DNA of 36,330 bases, taken from positions 1-36,330 of the forward strand of contig JAAYYB010000156.1 in assembly GCA_012515615.1 (NCBI GenBank), written 5' to 3'. The notes beneath the pieces were generated by a model that worked only from the letters and a program-made list of their open reading frames with translations, did no database searches and was not told the origin of the DNA. A program made the position numbers and the translations under genes. This DNA is from Fibrobacter sp. Lineage in GTDB: Bacteria; Fibrobacterota; Chitinivibrionia; Chitinivibrionales; Chitinispirillaceae. Shown in pieces: positions 24,209 through 32,505 of this stretch (the stretch's first letter is position 1; every line of letters starts with the position of its first letter).

Positions 24209-25606
24209 CTAATTAACGAAAACTATTTGTCCCTTCTGCAATTTCCCCTTACTCCCCCGTACAGAAATGATATAACAACCTTTTTTAACCGAGGAGATAT
24301 CCAGTGTAGTTTTTCCATCTGCGATCAGACTGGTTTGTTTTACCTGAAGCCCGTTAAGAGTTGTAAGTAAAACGCTTTTTGCATTCCTGATTCCACTGAT
24401 ATTCAATTTTCCGTTGGTAGTGTTTGTAACGGTCATGAAAGCTGATAATTCCGGGTTGTTTTGAATAGTTGATGAGGGAGTTAAGAGATCCGGGTTCCAC
24501 ATGTGACCGGTTATGGTTAATGCATAAATAGTACCTAAAAAACCATGATACCAGAATCCTCCATCAAACCCCAATTTGGTCATCTCTTTACCAAATGCAT
24601 CGGCGATTTCCTGACTGTTACACATCGATGCACCGGCAAATCCACCAACAAATGATAAATTATGATATTGACCGGTAGGTGAGCCGTCAAGGTTATATCC
24701 ATCTTTAATATTTGCCGGGCCGATTTTATTTGCCCAATTACTTATTTTCGTGCACCAGGCCTTTGCTTTTTCATTCCCGTTCCAGAGATAGTCGATTGCA
24801 ATGCGCCATGGTACCCGGCAGGCATCGTATCTGTAAGTGTGATTGCGACCTCCGGTAGGAGCTCCACCGTTATATCTGTGCCAGTCAGGTACAAGTCCGG
24901 TGGTTGCGTTGGCGTTTGATTCTAAAACTTTATAGGTATCATCTGCGAGCTTATTCCATGCATCGTCACCACTGAATTTGGCAATTTCTCTGAAAAATGC
25001 CGGTGTATAATATGAAATGTCGGTCTCGGTGCATCCGCCGTATGGACTGTTACCACCATAGCCGCCAACAATTACCGATGTTCCATTGCAGTTGGTTATG
25101 AGCTTTTTAACGATTTTAATTATGTTCTTTGCGTCATCGACATACTGTCCTCCCCACTGCCAAGCTGCAACTACTGATGCAAAAGCTACATCCAGATCAC
25201 CATCAGAGGCACTGCCGCCATCCTGAATCCCACCACAATTAGCTTTCCAGGCCATCATTCCATGGCTCTGCTTCTTGCTGTTATAATATTTGATTAATTT
25301 ATCATAGGTTTCTTTATCATTCATATAGGCAGCGATTATTGTCGCCCAACCCATTGATTCTACTTTTGTTACGCCCTCTCCATCCTCACCGATACAGGTA
25401 GTTCTTATGCCGTCATTACAACTTGCAAGCAATTTGCCACTTTTGTATTTCTGATACCAGCTCTGGAAAGTTTCTTCTGTTAAAGTTGTCGGCATATACC
25501 CGTTTGGATATTTTATAGCGCCTGTGTATGGAAATTTCACATCTTGTGCAAAACTGACTGTCAGGGTGAACATGATTCCAATTAACAGAAATCTGATTTT
25601 TTCCAT
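24209..25606 (-). CDS. Secreted glycoside hydrolase family 8 (endo-beta-glucanase-type) with C-terminal sorting domain
   Basis: 465 residues, ATG 25606 with AAAGGGGAG upstream. Signal peptide 1-20 (cleavage SFA-QD). The GH8 (alpha/alpha)6 catalytic domain covers about 25-395: proton donor Glu83 in KVESMGWATI, the family signature ASDGDLDVAFASVVAAWQW (Asp135, Asp137), and Asp261 in RYDACRVPWRIA as the likely base. GH8 enzymes cleave beta-1,4 links in cellulose, mixed glucan, xylan or chitosan; the exact substrate is open. The last ~70 residues (NGKLNISGIRNAKSVLLTT ... GCYIISVRGSKGKLQKG) are a type IX secretion (Por) style sorting domain. It sits between two CsgG-like operons and shares a control region with a CRP-type site. 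Confidence 0.93.
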   Translation of the reverse strand: MEKIRFLLIGIMFTLTVSFAQDVKFPYTGAIKYPNGYMPTTLTEETFQSWYQKYKSGKLLASCNDGIRTTCIGEDGEGVTKVESMGWATIIAAYMNDKETYDKLIKYYNSKKQSHGMMAWKANCGGIQDGGSASDGDLDVAFASVVAAWQWGGQYVDDAKNIIKIVKKLITNCNGTSVIVGGYGGNSPYGGCTETDISYYTPAFFREIAKFSGDDAWNKLADDTYKVLESNANATTGLVPDWHRYNGGAPTGGRNHTYRYDACRVPWRIAIDYLWNGNEKAKAWCTKISNWANKIGPANIKDGYNLDGSPTGQYHNLSFVGGFAGASMCNSQEIADAFGKEMTKLGFDGGFWYHGFLGTIYALTITGHMWNPDLLTPSSTIQNNPELSAFMTVTNTTNGKLNISGIRNAKSVLLTTLNGLQVKQTSLIADGKTTLDISSVKKGCYIISVRGSKGKLQKGQIVFVN

Positions 25607-25913
25607 GCTTTAAACTCCCCTTTCAAGTGTTGAAAAAATTTAATCACAGGTTACTCAAGCTTATACTGGCTTATGTGCCCGGTTCAGGCCTAAAAGCACT
25701 TCGTCTCTTCCCGGATGCATAAGTAGGAGCATAAAACTTTATTTAATCGCATAACCTGCATAATAATAATATAATGTTTTTTTCTCTGATAATGGTTTTT
25801 AGGTTGCTGGGGCATTGGAATCAGGGTCGATCCTCAATTAGTATGCTTTTTAATGCCGATGTCGATTCCGAAATGAAAACCTGTCCATTGTATAATGAAA
25901 AGTAAAAATCAGC

Positions 25914-25933
25914 TTTGTGACCACTATCACAGT
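25914..25933. promoter_or_regulatory. CRP-type operator between GH8 and the second CsgG-like gene
   Basis: TGTGA-CCACTA-TCACA (25916-25931) is a second perfect CRP/FNR-type core. A TATTAT on the plus strand (25950-25958) and a TATACA on the minus strand (25894-25889) are both positioned so the operator would centre near -40, so it could serve both divergent genes. The start sites are inferred. Confidence 0.7.
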
Positions 25934-26088
25934 AGATTATCAGTACCGATATTATTATTCTAAATTAAACTGTATAACTATATTATGGTAATGTATATGT
26001 AAGTTATTCTTGTTAGTAATACCTTGATGATATATACTAAAGAATCATTTTTTCTAAACAGTTCCTCAGAAGAGAATACAACTGTTTA

Positions 26089-26256
26089 AACCTGAAAGTC
26101 GCAGTTGGGGAGAACAAAAAACCGTAAGATGTTGAGATGATAAGGCTTGAAGGCATCGCAGGTCTTATCGACAAGGTGATAAGATCAAGATGCCTGAAAG
26201 CTTTAGCGCTCAACAGATTACGATTTTTTGCCTCATCCAACTGCGATTTTTAGGTT
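26089..26256. repeat. ~168-nt imperfect inverted repeat (MITE-like or leader hairpin)
   Basis: The left arm 26089-26169 and right arm 26178-26256 are imperfect reverse complements over about 80 nt. Matching blocks include AACCT, CGCAGTTGG, CAAAAAA, CGTAA, TGTTGAG, AGGCATC and TCTTATC, around an 8-nt loop. The right arm ends 15 nt before the ATG of the next gene. There is no transposase and no clear target duplication. Confidence 0.75.
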
Positions 26257-26270
26257 AGAAGGAATCCCCT

Positions 26271-26930
26271 ATGAGAACTTTATGTTCATGCTGACTGGTT
26301 CTTTTGTGCGCGGTGTCTTTAATTAGCGCATCAGGGGCACAAAAGAAAAACATCGCTATCAATACTCTATCTGCTAATGGGATCACTCCACAGGAGGTTT
26401 CCGTTATGACAGATGTGCTGATTTCAAACCTTGGAAAAACAGGAACTTTTCAGGTGCTTGAGCGTTCAAAAATGGATGAGATACTTAAAGAGCAGGGATT
26501 CCAGAAGTCAGGAATTTGCAACGAATCTTCATGCGCTCTGGAGATGGGTCAGTTGCTCGGTGTTGAATTGATCGGTTTGGGAAATATTGGACTTGTAGGA
26601 AAAACTTATGCAGTAAGCGTCCGGATGGTAGAAGTAAAAACAGGTAAAGTTGTGATAGATGTTAATGAGTTCTTCAAGGGAAGCAGAGATGACCTGATGA
26701 CAAAGATCATCCCCTCGATCGCACAAAAGATAGGTCTGGCCAATGCGGCAAAAAGTGAAGAGAAGGCTGTTGTTCAGAAGAATAAAGGTGGTAAAAAAGG
26801 ATGGATAATAGCCGCTGCAGCAGTGGGTGTTGCAGCAGTTGCGATTCCGGTGGCAATAATATTGGGCAGAGACGACAGGGGTAGAGAAGACGAGGACTTA
26901 ACAGAGGTGAAAGTAAAATGGAATCAGTAA
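26271..26930 (+). CDS. CsgG-domain protein with an in-frame TGA in its signal peptide
   Basis: From ATG 26271 (AGAAGGA upstream) the frame reads MRTLCSC, a TGA at 26292-26294, then LVLLCAVSLISASGAQKK: a complete signal peptide interrupted by one stop. The open part after it (a TTG at 26304 is the first possible start, with no ribosome site) encodes 208 residues of CsgG-type domain (FQVLERSKMDEILKEQGFQ, a Cys-x5-Cys, GQLLGVELIGLGNIGLVGKT, RMVEVKTGKV) and one C-terminal membrane-like helix (WIIAAAAVGVAAVAIPVAII). It is clearly paralogous to 23043-23912. TGG to TGA is the simplest explanation. The stop of this gene overlaps the next start by 13 nt. It may be a fresh pseudogene, readthrough or a sequence error. 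Confidence 0.75.
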
Positions 26931-29900
26931 AAAGAAATCTCTTATGGCTGGTTATTCTGGCGTCTTTTCTGTTGACATGCTTCTCAGGGAGTTCCAATCC
27001 ATCATCACCGCAAATGACAGAGATCAGGCCGGTTGTGATGTGGAAGACAGGAGAAGTCTTTGCTGCACCGATAGCTGTTGATTCGGTCCGCATAACAATT
27101 ACCTCACCTGGTCTCAGTGAGCCTCTAATAAAAACTTTCCCGTTCTCCCGCAATGAGGGTACATTAGGTTTTGTCAGGTCCGGGCTGACAATAACAATTA
27201 TGCTGGAAGGATTAACAAGTGATGGGCGGGTGCTCTATTCAGGGGAACAGATCTGCGATGCGATCTCCGGTAAATCCTTTACTGTTCAGATCGAGGCCTC
27301 AGAGGTGACACCGGTCCCGCCTGAAAACCCCCAATCATTATCGTCAACATTTTCGCTTATGATCAGCTGGTCAGACGTTTCAAATAATGAAGCCGGATAT
27401 ATAATTTACAGGAGTGTTCACGGAAAGTCATCATTCGAGGAAATCGACACGGTAAGTGGCCTCAGCTATGTTGACACCAGCATATCAGATTCGCTCTTTT
27501 ATGACTACAGGATTTTTTCCTTTAATGAAGTCGGGATTTCTGTCATTTTTACAGACATAGAAAACTTATCCCTGAAAGTAAACCATAAACCTGAATTCTC
27601 GACTGTTCCCCTTGATTCTCAAAAGGTAAAGCTTGGTAATTTATACCGGGCCCCTGTTAAGGCAACTGATCCTGATTCCGGTGACTCGGTAAGGCTTTCA
27701 TTCAGTAATAAGCTTGAACTCATCAAAGATACCCTGAGATGGAATTTCAGTAAATCGGATACCGGAATAAACAAATTCTTCATAACAGTTTTTGACCGCT
27801 ACGGAGACAGTGCCAGGTATAACTGGAATGTTCTTGTAATGGACACTGCAGGCCCTGAGAAGAATACACCCCCGCAGTTTACAACTCAAATCTCCGGCCC
27901 GGACACAGTTGAGATCGAAAACAGCTATTCCAGAACCCTGGCCGCCACAGATGCTGACGGCGATTCGATTACATTCAGTAAAGAGAATGCTCCACAGGAC
28001 ATGAAGCTTAATACCAGTTCCGGAAGAGTCACATGGTTGCCGGACACACTGGGTCTCTTTACCGTAGTCATCATTGCAGAAGATGATTCCGGGGCACAGG
28101 ACAGGATTGAATGGCAGATTCAGGTGAGGGATCATTTCAATCTTTTGACAAAAATTTCAGACCTGAAAGACAGCGCCAAAGTCGGTACCGAATACATGGA
28201 CACAATTCTCTGTAATCTGCCCGGTGCAAAGTTCTATCTGAAAGAGGGTCCGGATAACCTTCATCTCGATTCGCTTTCAGGAGCTGTAAGCTGGACTCCG
28301 GATGCTACCGGAGGCAGCACAGTGAAAGTATCTGCTGTCTATAAGAGTGACACTCTATCAATTAGCTGGACCATTACTGTAAAGGCGACCAATTCCGCTC
28401 CCAGGTTCATAACCGAACCTGAGGATCTTATAGATACAATTGCAGCAGGTATCGTTTACAAAGACACACTACTTGTTGAGGATGATGACAACAGCAGGGA
28501 ATTTACCAGGATTAAAGGTCCCGGTTTAATGGAAATTGACTCTAATGGAGTTATTACCTGGGATGTTCCCGATTCTCTCTGGGATACCACTGTTCAGGTT
28601 AAAATCAAAGTTTCTGATCCCGAAGGAGAAATCGATACCCTTACGTGGGGTATTTTTATAAAGAAACCGAACGCTCCTCCTACAATCAACACCCAGTTAA
28701 AAGATTTGAAAGACAGCATTACAGCCGGAAAGGTATACAAAGATACAATAGATGCCAGCGATAAAGAATCAGAAGAGATATTATACAAGGTCGTATCCGG
28801 GCCGCTTCTCTTTAAAATAAACTCTTCAGGAGCAATCATCTGGGCAGTGCCGGATGCCCTTCCTGATACAACAGTTCAGGTAAAAATCAAAGTCTACGAT
28901 CCAGACAGTGCATCGGATTCAATTTCCTGGTCCATTGATGTTTCAGAGAAGAAAGTTCCACCGAAATTCATGACAGATACCCTTGATATAACCCGTAATG
29001 CTGAAGCTGGAAGTTCTTACAGTGTTACTCTTGAAGCTCAGGATCGCGGCGACAGCTTGATATTTAAAAAGATATCCGGACCGGTTATCATAAATAAAAC
29101 AAGTGATACCATCTGCATGGTCAACTGGGAAGTGCCGGGGGTATATTCTGATACCCTTATCGAGGTAAGCATCAGAGTCTTGGATCCCGATAGTCTATCG
29201 GATACTATTTCCTGGAAGATTACGGTTGACGGCAACGCAGCACCCGTAATCAATACAAAGCCGACATCACTGAAAAACTCTGTGACATACGGAAATCTGT
29301 ATGAAGATTCTCTCAGTGTCACTGATAAAGATGGTGATTCTCTGACTTTCAGCTGCATTTCCGGGCAGTCGATAACTTTTGAATCGACAGGTAAATTCAA
29401 GTGGGAACCGGACAGTTCCAGCAAAGGTCATACTGTAGAGGTGGCCATAAAAGTATCAGATCCTGCCGGTGCTTCTGACACTGTCAAATGGTCCATTGAT
29501 GTTCTTACTGCAAACATAGCCCCCGAGATTTCTTCGCAGGCCACGGACATGAAAAAAGCAGTAGTTGCAGGTGAGCTTTATAAAGACACAGTAGAAGCAT
29601 CTGATCAGAACGAGGATGAATTGACATTCACAGTAAAAGCAGGGCCATCAGGTCTGACTATCGGCTCATCTACAGGGATAATAACCTGGACACCTGATAC
29701 TTCATTGCATGGCGAAACTGTTGCGGTAACAATAAAAGTATCAGATCCCGCCGGTGCTTTTGACACTGTCAAATGGTCCATAGATGTCCTCACTGCAAAC
29801 ATAGCCCCTGAGATTTCCTCACAGATCGGGGACATGAAAGAAACAGTAGTTGCAGGGGAGCTGTATAAAGACACCGTAGAAGCATCTGATCAGGACGAAG

Positions 29901-32425
29901 ATGCATTGACATTCTCAGTAAATGCAGGGCCATCAGGTCTGACTATCGATCCGTCTTCAGGAATAATAACCTGGACACCTGATACTTCATTGCAGGGTGA
30001 CAATGTTACGGTAACAATAAAAGTATCAGATCCTGCCGGTGCTTTTGACACTGTCAAATGGTCCATTGATGTTCTTACTGCAAACATAGCCCCCGAGATT
30101 TCTTCGCAGGCCGCGGACATGAAAAACACAGTAGTTGCAGGAGAGCTGTATAAAGACACCGTAGAAGCATCTGATCAGAACGAAGATGCATTGACATTCT
30201 CAGTACAAGCCGGGCCATCCGGTCTGACTATCGGCTCATCTACCGGGATAATAACCTGGACACCAGATACTTCATTGAAGGGCGAAAATGTTGCGGTAAC
30301 AATAAAAGTATCAGATCCTGCCAGTGCTTTTGACACTGTCAAATGGTCCATAGATATACTCGTTCCCAACATAGCCCCGGAGATTTCCTCACAGATCGGG
30401 GATATGAAAGAAACAGTAGTTGCAGGAGAGCTGTATAAAGATACCGTAGAAGCATCTGATCAGGACGAGGATGCATTGACATTCTCAGTAAAAACCGGGC
30501 CATCCGGTCTGATTATCGACCCGTCTTCAGGGGTAATAATCTGGACACCTGATACTTCATTGAAGGGCCAAAATGTTGCTGTAACAATAAAAGTATCAGA
30601 TCCTGCCGGTGCTTTTGACACTATCCAATGGTTTATTGATGTACTCATTCCCAACATAGCCCCTGAGATTTCCTCACAGATCGGGGACATGAAAAAAACA
30701 GCAATCGCAGAAGAGCAGTATGTAGATACAGTAGAGGCATCTGATCAGAACGGGAGTGAGTTGACATTCACAGTAAAAACAGGACCATCAGGTCTGACTA
30801 TCGACCCGTCTTCAGGGATAATTACCTGGACACCTGAAACTGCTTTGCAGGGTGACAATTTTACGGTAACAATAAAAGTTTCTGACCCGCAGGGCGCATA
30901 TGACACACTCTCCTGGGAGATTGCTGTCAACACACCTCCCAATTTCACAACCATGATGGAAAATCTGGAGACCAGTGCTGTGTGGGGTGTAATTTATGAG
31001 GAGTTACTTGAAGCAGAAGACAATGATGCAGGTGATGAGTTGACCTATTTTGTTGTTGATGGTCCTGCTTCTGTAAATCCTACCTCAGGGCTGGTGACCT
31101 GGACTCCTGGTCCTTCTGATGAAAGTGTGAGCGATTCTACTCATATAAAGATCAGGGTAACAGATAAAGCAGGTCAATATGATGAAATCTCCTGGGCAAT
31201 CTGGGTTTATGCTAATGGTGCTCCTAATTTAGTTTATAAAACCATTTATGATACTGCATACTATAATACTTCCCACACTGATACAGTTAAATTTTACAAT
31301 TATGAAAATGACTCGTTAACCTGGGAGTATACGCCTTCAGAAGGGATTACCATTGTAAATCAGAACGGACCGATTTTTACATGGAAAGCTTTGGCTGATG
31401 GAACCATTCGAATCATTGTTTCAGATCCATGGAATTCCGATACATCAGAATTGAAAATAAGTGTCATTGTAAGTCATTCAGTAAATATAACCGGTTTTCT
31501 GGAGTTTGATTCAAGAGGAGTTCCTGGAGAGAACTTTACAGTCACAATTCCAACTGTAGTATGTGAATCCGACATAGAAACTCATCCTGTAAAGTACAAG
31601 TTTTTCCTTCCGAATGGATCTCAGACCAACTGGTCTTCTATAAACACAATTACCCAGGTCCAGAACTCTTTTGGCATTTACCAGTACAAGGTTGCCGCAA
31701 GATGTACTGTTGATACTACAGAAACCGATACTTCAGGGGTCGGTTACGTCCCGATTCTGAATGTGAATTGCGATACCGCAAACCTTGTACTGATCGATAA
31801 CTGTGATCTGGAAACAAACAAGAACATTCTGGGATTCGACTGGCGTGCAGCATCAGATGAACCTGTGGGCGGGAACTCAACTCTGAGTATTTTTGATATG
31901 GATCCTGTCACATATTATTACGATTACCATCACACCTCATCAAGTGGGTTTTCTAGCACAGGAGGAGCTTCAATAAGCTATACACTGGGTAATGATGTTC
32001 TTGACCTTAATGGAAATGCTCTTGAGCCTCATGTTTTTCTGGAGACCAGACTTGCACCGGATGGCTCCTATAAGAATCTCAGTGCCGCTACAAAGATTCG
32101 CTTCCGGGCGAAATGTAATTCCGGCACAGTCAATGTGCGATTCCAGGTTTTGACACCTCAAGTTGCAAACGGTGATTTTTACGGGAAAGACATAACTCTG
32201 ACTACATCCTGGCAATCTTTTGAAATCAAAAATTATGTATATCCCAGCGACCCTAGTACAGGTGCCCCGGGTGAATTGAGGCAGAAAGGATATGGCGGTA
32301 TAGTCGCTTACTATCGTAATCAAGCACAGGCTTTCAGATGGAAAATCTCCGGAAATGGAACCCCTGCAAGCAATGGGATTACTGTCGATGACCTCACCCT
32401 GGAAGATTGGAATTACATACCATGA
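26918..32425 (+). CDS. Giant Ig-repeat (He_PIG-like) lipoprotein with C-terminal carbohydrate-binding-like domain
   Basis: 1835 residues, ATG 26918 behind AGAGGTG. A lipoprotein-like signal ends at Cys21 (LASFLLTC). An FN3 domain (PENPQSLSSTFSLMISWSDV) follows, then about 14 Ig-like domains of ~95 residues (27580-31480) with the GLTIDPSSGIITWTPDTS putative-Ig (He_PIG) core; five of these (29513-30937) are nearly identical. After an Ig-like linker, the last ~220 residues (LIDNCDLETNKNILGFDWR ... KIRFRAKC ... GITVDDLTLEDW) resemble CBM11/CIA30-type carbohydrate-binding folds. It is probably an extended outer-membrane stalk presenting a glycan-binding tip. It is coupled by a 13-nt overlap to the CsgG-like gene and followed by the GH27 gene after 80 nt. 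Confidence 0.9.
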   Translation: MESVKRNLLWLVILASFLLTCFSGSSNPSSPQMTEIRPVVMWKTGEVFAAPIAVDSVRITITSPGLSEPLIKTFPFSRNEGTLGFVRSGLTITIMLEGLTSDGRVLYSGEQICDAISGKSFTVQIEASEVTPVPPENPQSLSSTFSLMISWSDVSNNEAGYIIYRSVHGKSSFEEIDTVSGLSYVDTSISDSLFYDYRIFSFNEVGISVIFTDIENLSLKVNHKPEFSTVPLDSQKVKLGNLYRAPVKATDPDSGDSVRLSFSNKLELIKDTLRWNFSKSDTGINKFFITVFDRYGDSARYNWNVLVMDTAGPEKNTPPQFTTQISGPDTVEIENSYSRTLAATDADGDSITFSKENAPQDMKLNTSSGRVTWLPDTLGLFTVVIIAEDDSGAQDRIEWQIQVRDHFNLLTKISDLKDSAKVGTEYMDTILCNLPGAKFYLKEGPDNLHLDSLSGAVSWTPDATGGSTVKVSAVYKSDTLSISWTITVKATNSAPRFITEPEDLIDTIAAGIVYKDTLLVEDDDNSREFTRIKGPGLMEIDSNGVITWDVPDSLWDTTVQVKIKVSDPEGEIDTLTWGIFIKKPNAPPTINTQLKDLKDSITAGKVYKDTIDASDKESEEILYKVVSGPLLFKINSSGAIIWAVPDALPDTTVQVKIKVYDPDSASDSISWSIDVSEKKVPPKFMTDTLDITRNAEAGSSYSVTLEAQDRGDSLIFKKISGPVIINKTSDTICMVNWEVPGVYSDTLIEVSIRVLDPDSLSDTISWKITVDGNAAPVINTKPTSLKNSVTYGNLYEDSLSVTDKDGDSLTFSCISGQSITFESTGKFKWEPDSSSKGHTVEVAIKVSDPAGASDTVKWSIDVLTANIAPEISSQATDMKKAVVAGELYKDTVEASDQNEDELTFTVKAGPSGLTIGSSTGIITWTPDTSLHGETVAVTIKVSDPAGAFDTVKWSIDVLTANIAPEISSQIGDMKETVVAGELYKDTVEASDQDEDALTFSVNAGPSGLTIDPSSGIITWTPDTSLQGDNVTVTIKVSDPAGAFDTVKWSIDVLTANIAPEISSQAADMKNTVVAGELYKDTVEASDQNEDALTFSVQAGPSGLTIGSSTGIITWTPDTSLKGENVAVTIKVSDPASAFDTVKWSIDILVPNIAPEISSQIGDMKETVVAGELYKDTVEASDQDEDALTFSVKTGPSGLIIDPSSGVIIWTPDTSLKGQNVAVTIKVSDPAGAFDTIQWFIDVLIPNIAPEISSQIGDMKKTAIAEEQYVDTVEASDQNGSELTFTVKTGPSGLTIDPSSGIITWTPETALQGDNFTVTIKVSDPQGAYDTLSWEIAVNTPPNFTTMMENLETSAVWGVIYEELLEAEDNDAGDELTYFVVDGPASVNPTSGLVTWTPGPSDESVSDSTHIKIRVTDKAGQYDEISWAIWVYANGAPNLVYKTIYDTAYYNTSHTDTVKFYNYENDSLTWEYTPSEGITIVNQNGPIFTWKALADGTIRIIVSDPWNSDTSELKISVIVSHSVNITGFLEFDSRGVPGENFTVTIPTVVCESDIETHPVKYKFFLPNGSQTNWSSINTITQVQNSFGIYQYKVAARCTVDTTETDTSGVGYVPILNVNCDTANLVLIDNCDLETNKNILGFDWRAASDEPVGGNSTLSIFDMDPVTYYYDYHHTSSSGFSSTGGASISYTLGNDVLDLNGNALEPHVFLETRLAPDGSYKNLSAATKIRFRAKCNSGTVNVRFQVLTPQVANGDFYGKDITLTTSWQSFEIKNYVYPSDPSTGAPGELRQKGYGGIVAYYRNQAQAFRWKISGNGTPASNGITVDDLTLEDWNYIP
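29513..30937 (+). repeat. Five tandem 285-bp coding repeats
   Basis: Units begin at 29513, 29798, 30083, 30368 and 30653, exactly 285 bp (95 codons) apart, each starting with NIAPEISSQ. DNA identity is high over all units (long shared blocks such as CTGTATAAAGACACCGTAGA), whereas the neighbouring Ig domains of the same protein have diverged. Such arrays change copy number by recombination. Confidence 0.92.
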
Positions 32426-32505
32426 TAAAAGGATGAAGGATAAGCTATGAGTGGGGGACAACTGGGCAGGAAGACTGTGTTAACAATTATTACAGGAGGA
32501 GTCAG

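Larger units (their letters stand above)
25607..26270. other. Divergent control region GH8 / CsgG-like operon
   Basis: 664 bases, AT-rich. It contains a CRP-type operator (25914-25933) and a long inverted repeat (26089-26256). No gene is seen; a 67-codon minus frame (26240-26037) merely crosses the inverted repeat. Confidence 0.6.

Noticed and set aside
22102..26294. Alternative genetic code (TAA or TGA recoded)
   Set aside because: Other genes in the window end normally at TAA and TGA (for example serpin TGA, lipoprotein 14783 TGA), and sense use of these codons is not seen elsewhere.
29513..30937. Regular spacing resembling a CRISPR-like array
   Set aside because: Units are 285 bp, contiguous and fully coding, with no spacers.
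29038..30954. Series of similar minus-strand frames across the Ig repeats
   Set aside because: They are shadows produced by the 285-bp repeats on the coding strand, not genes.
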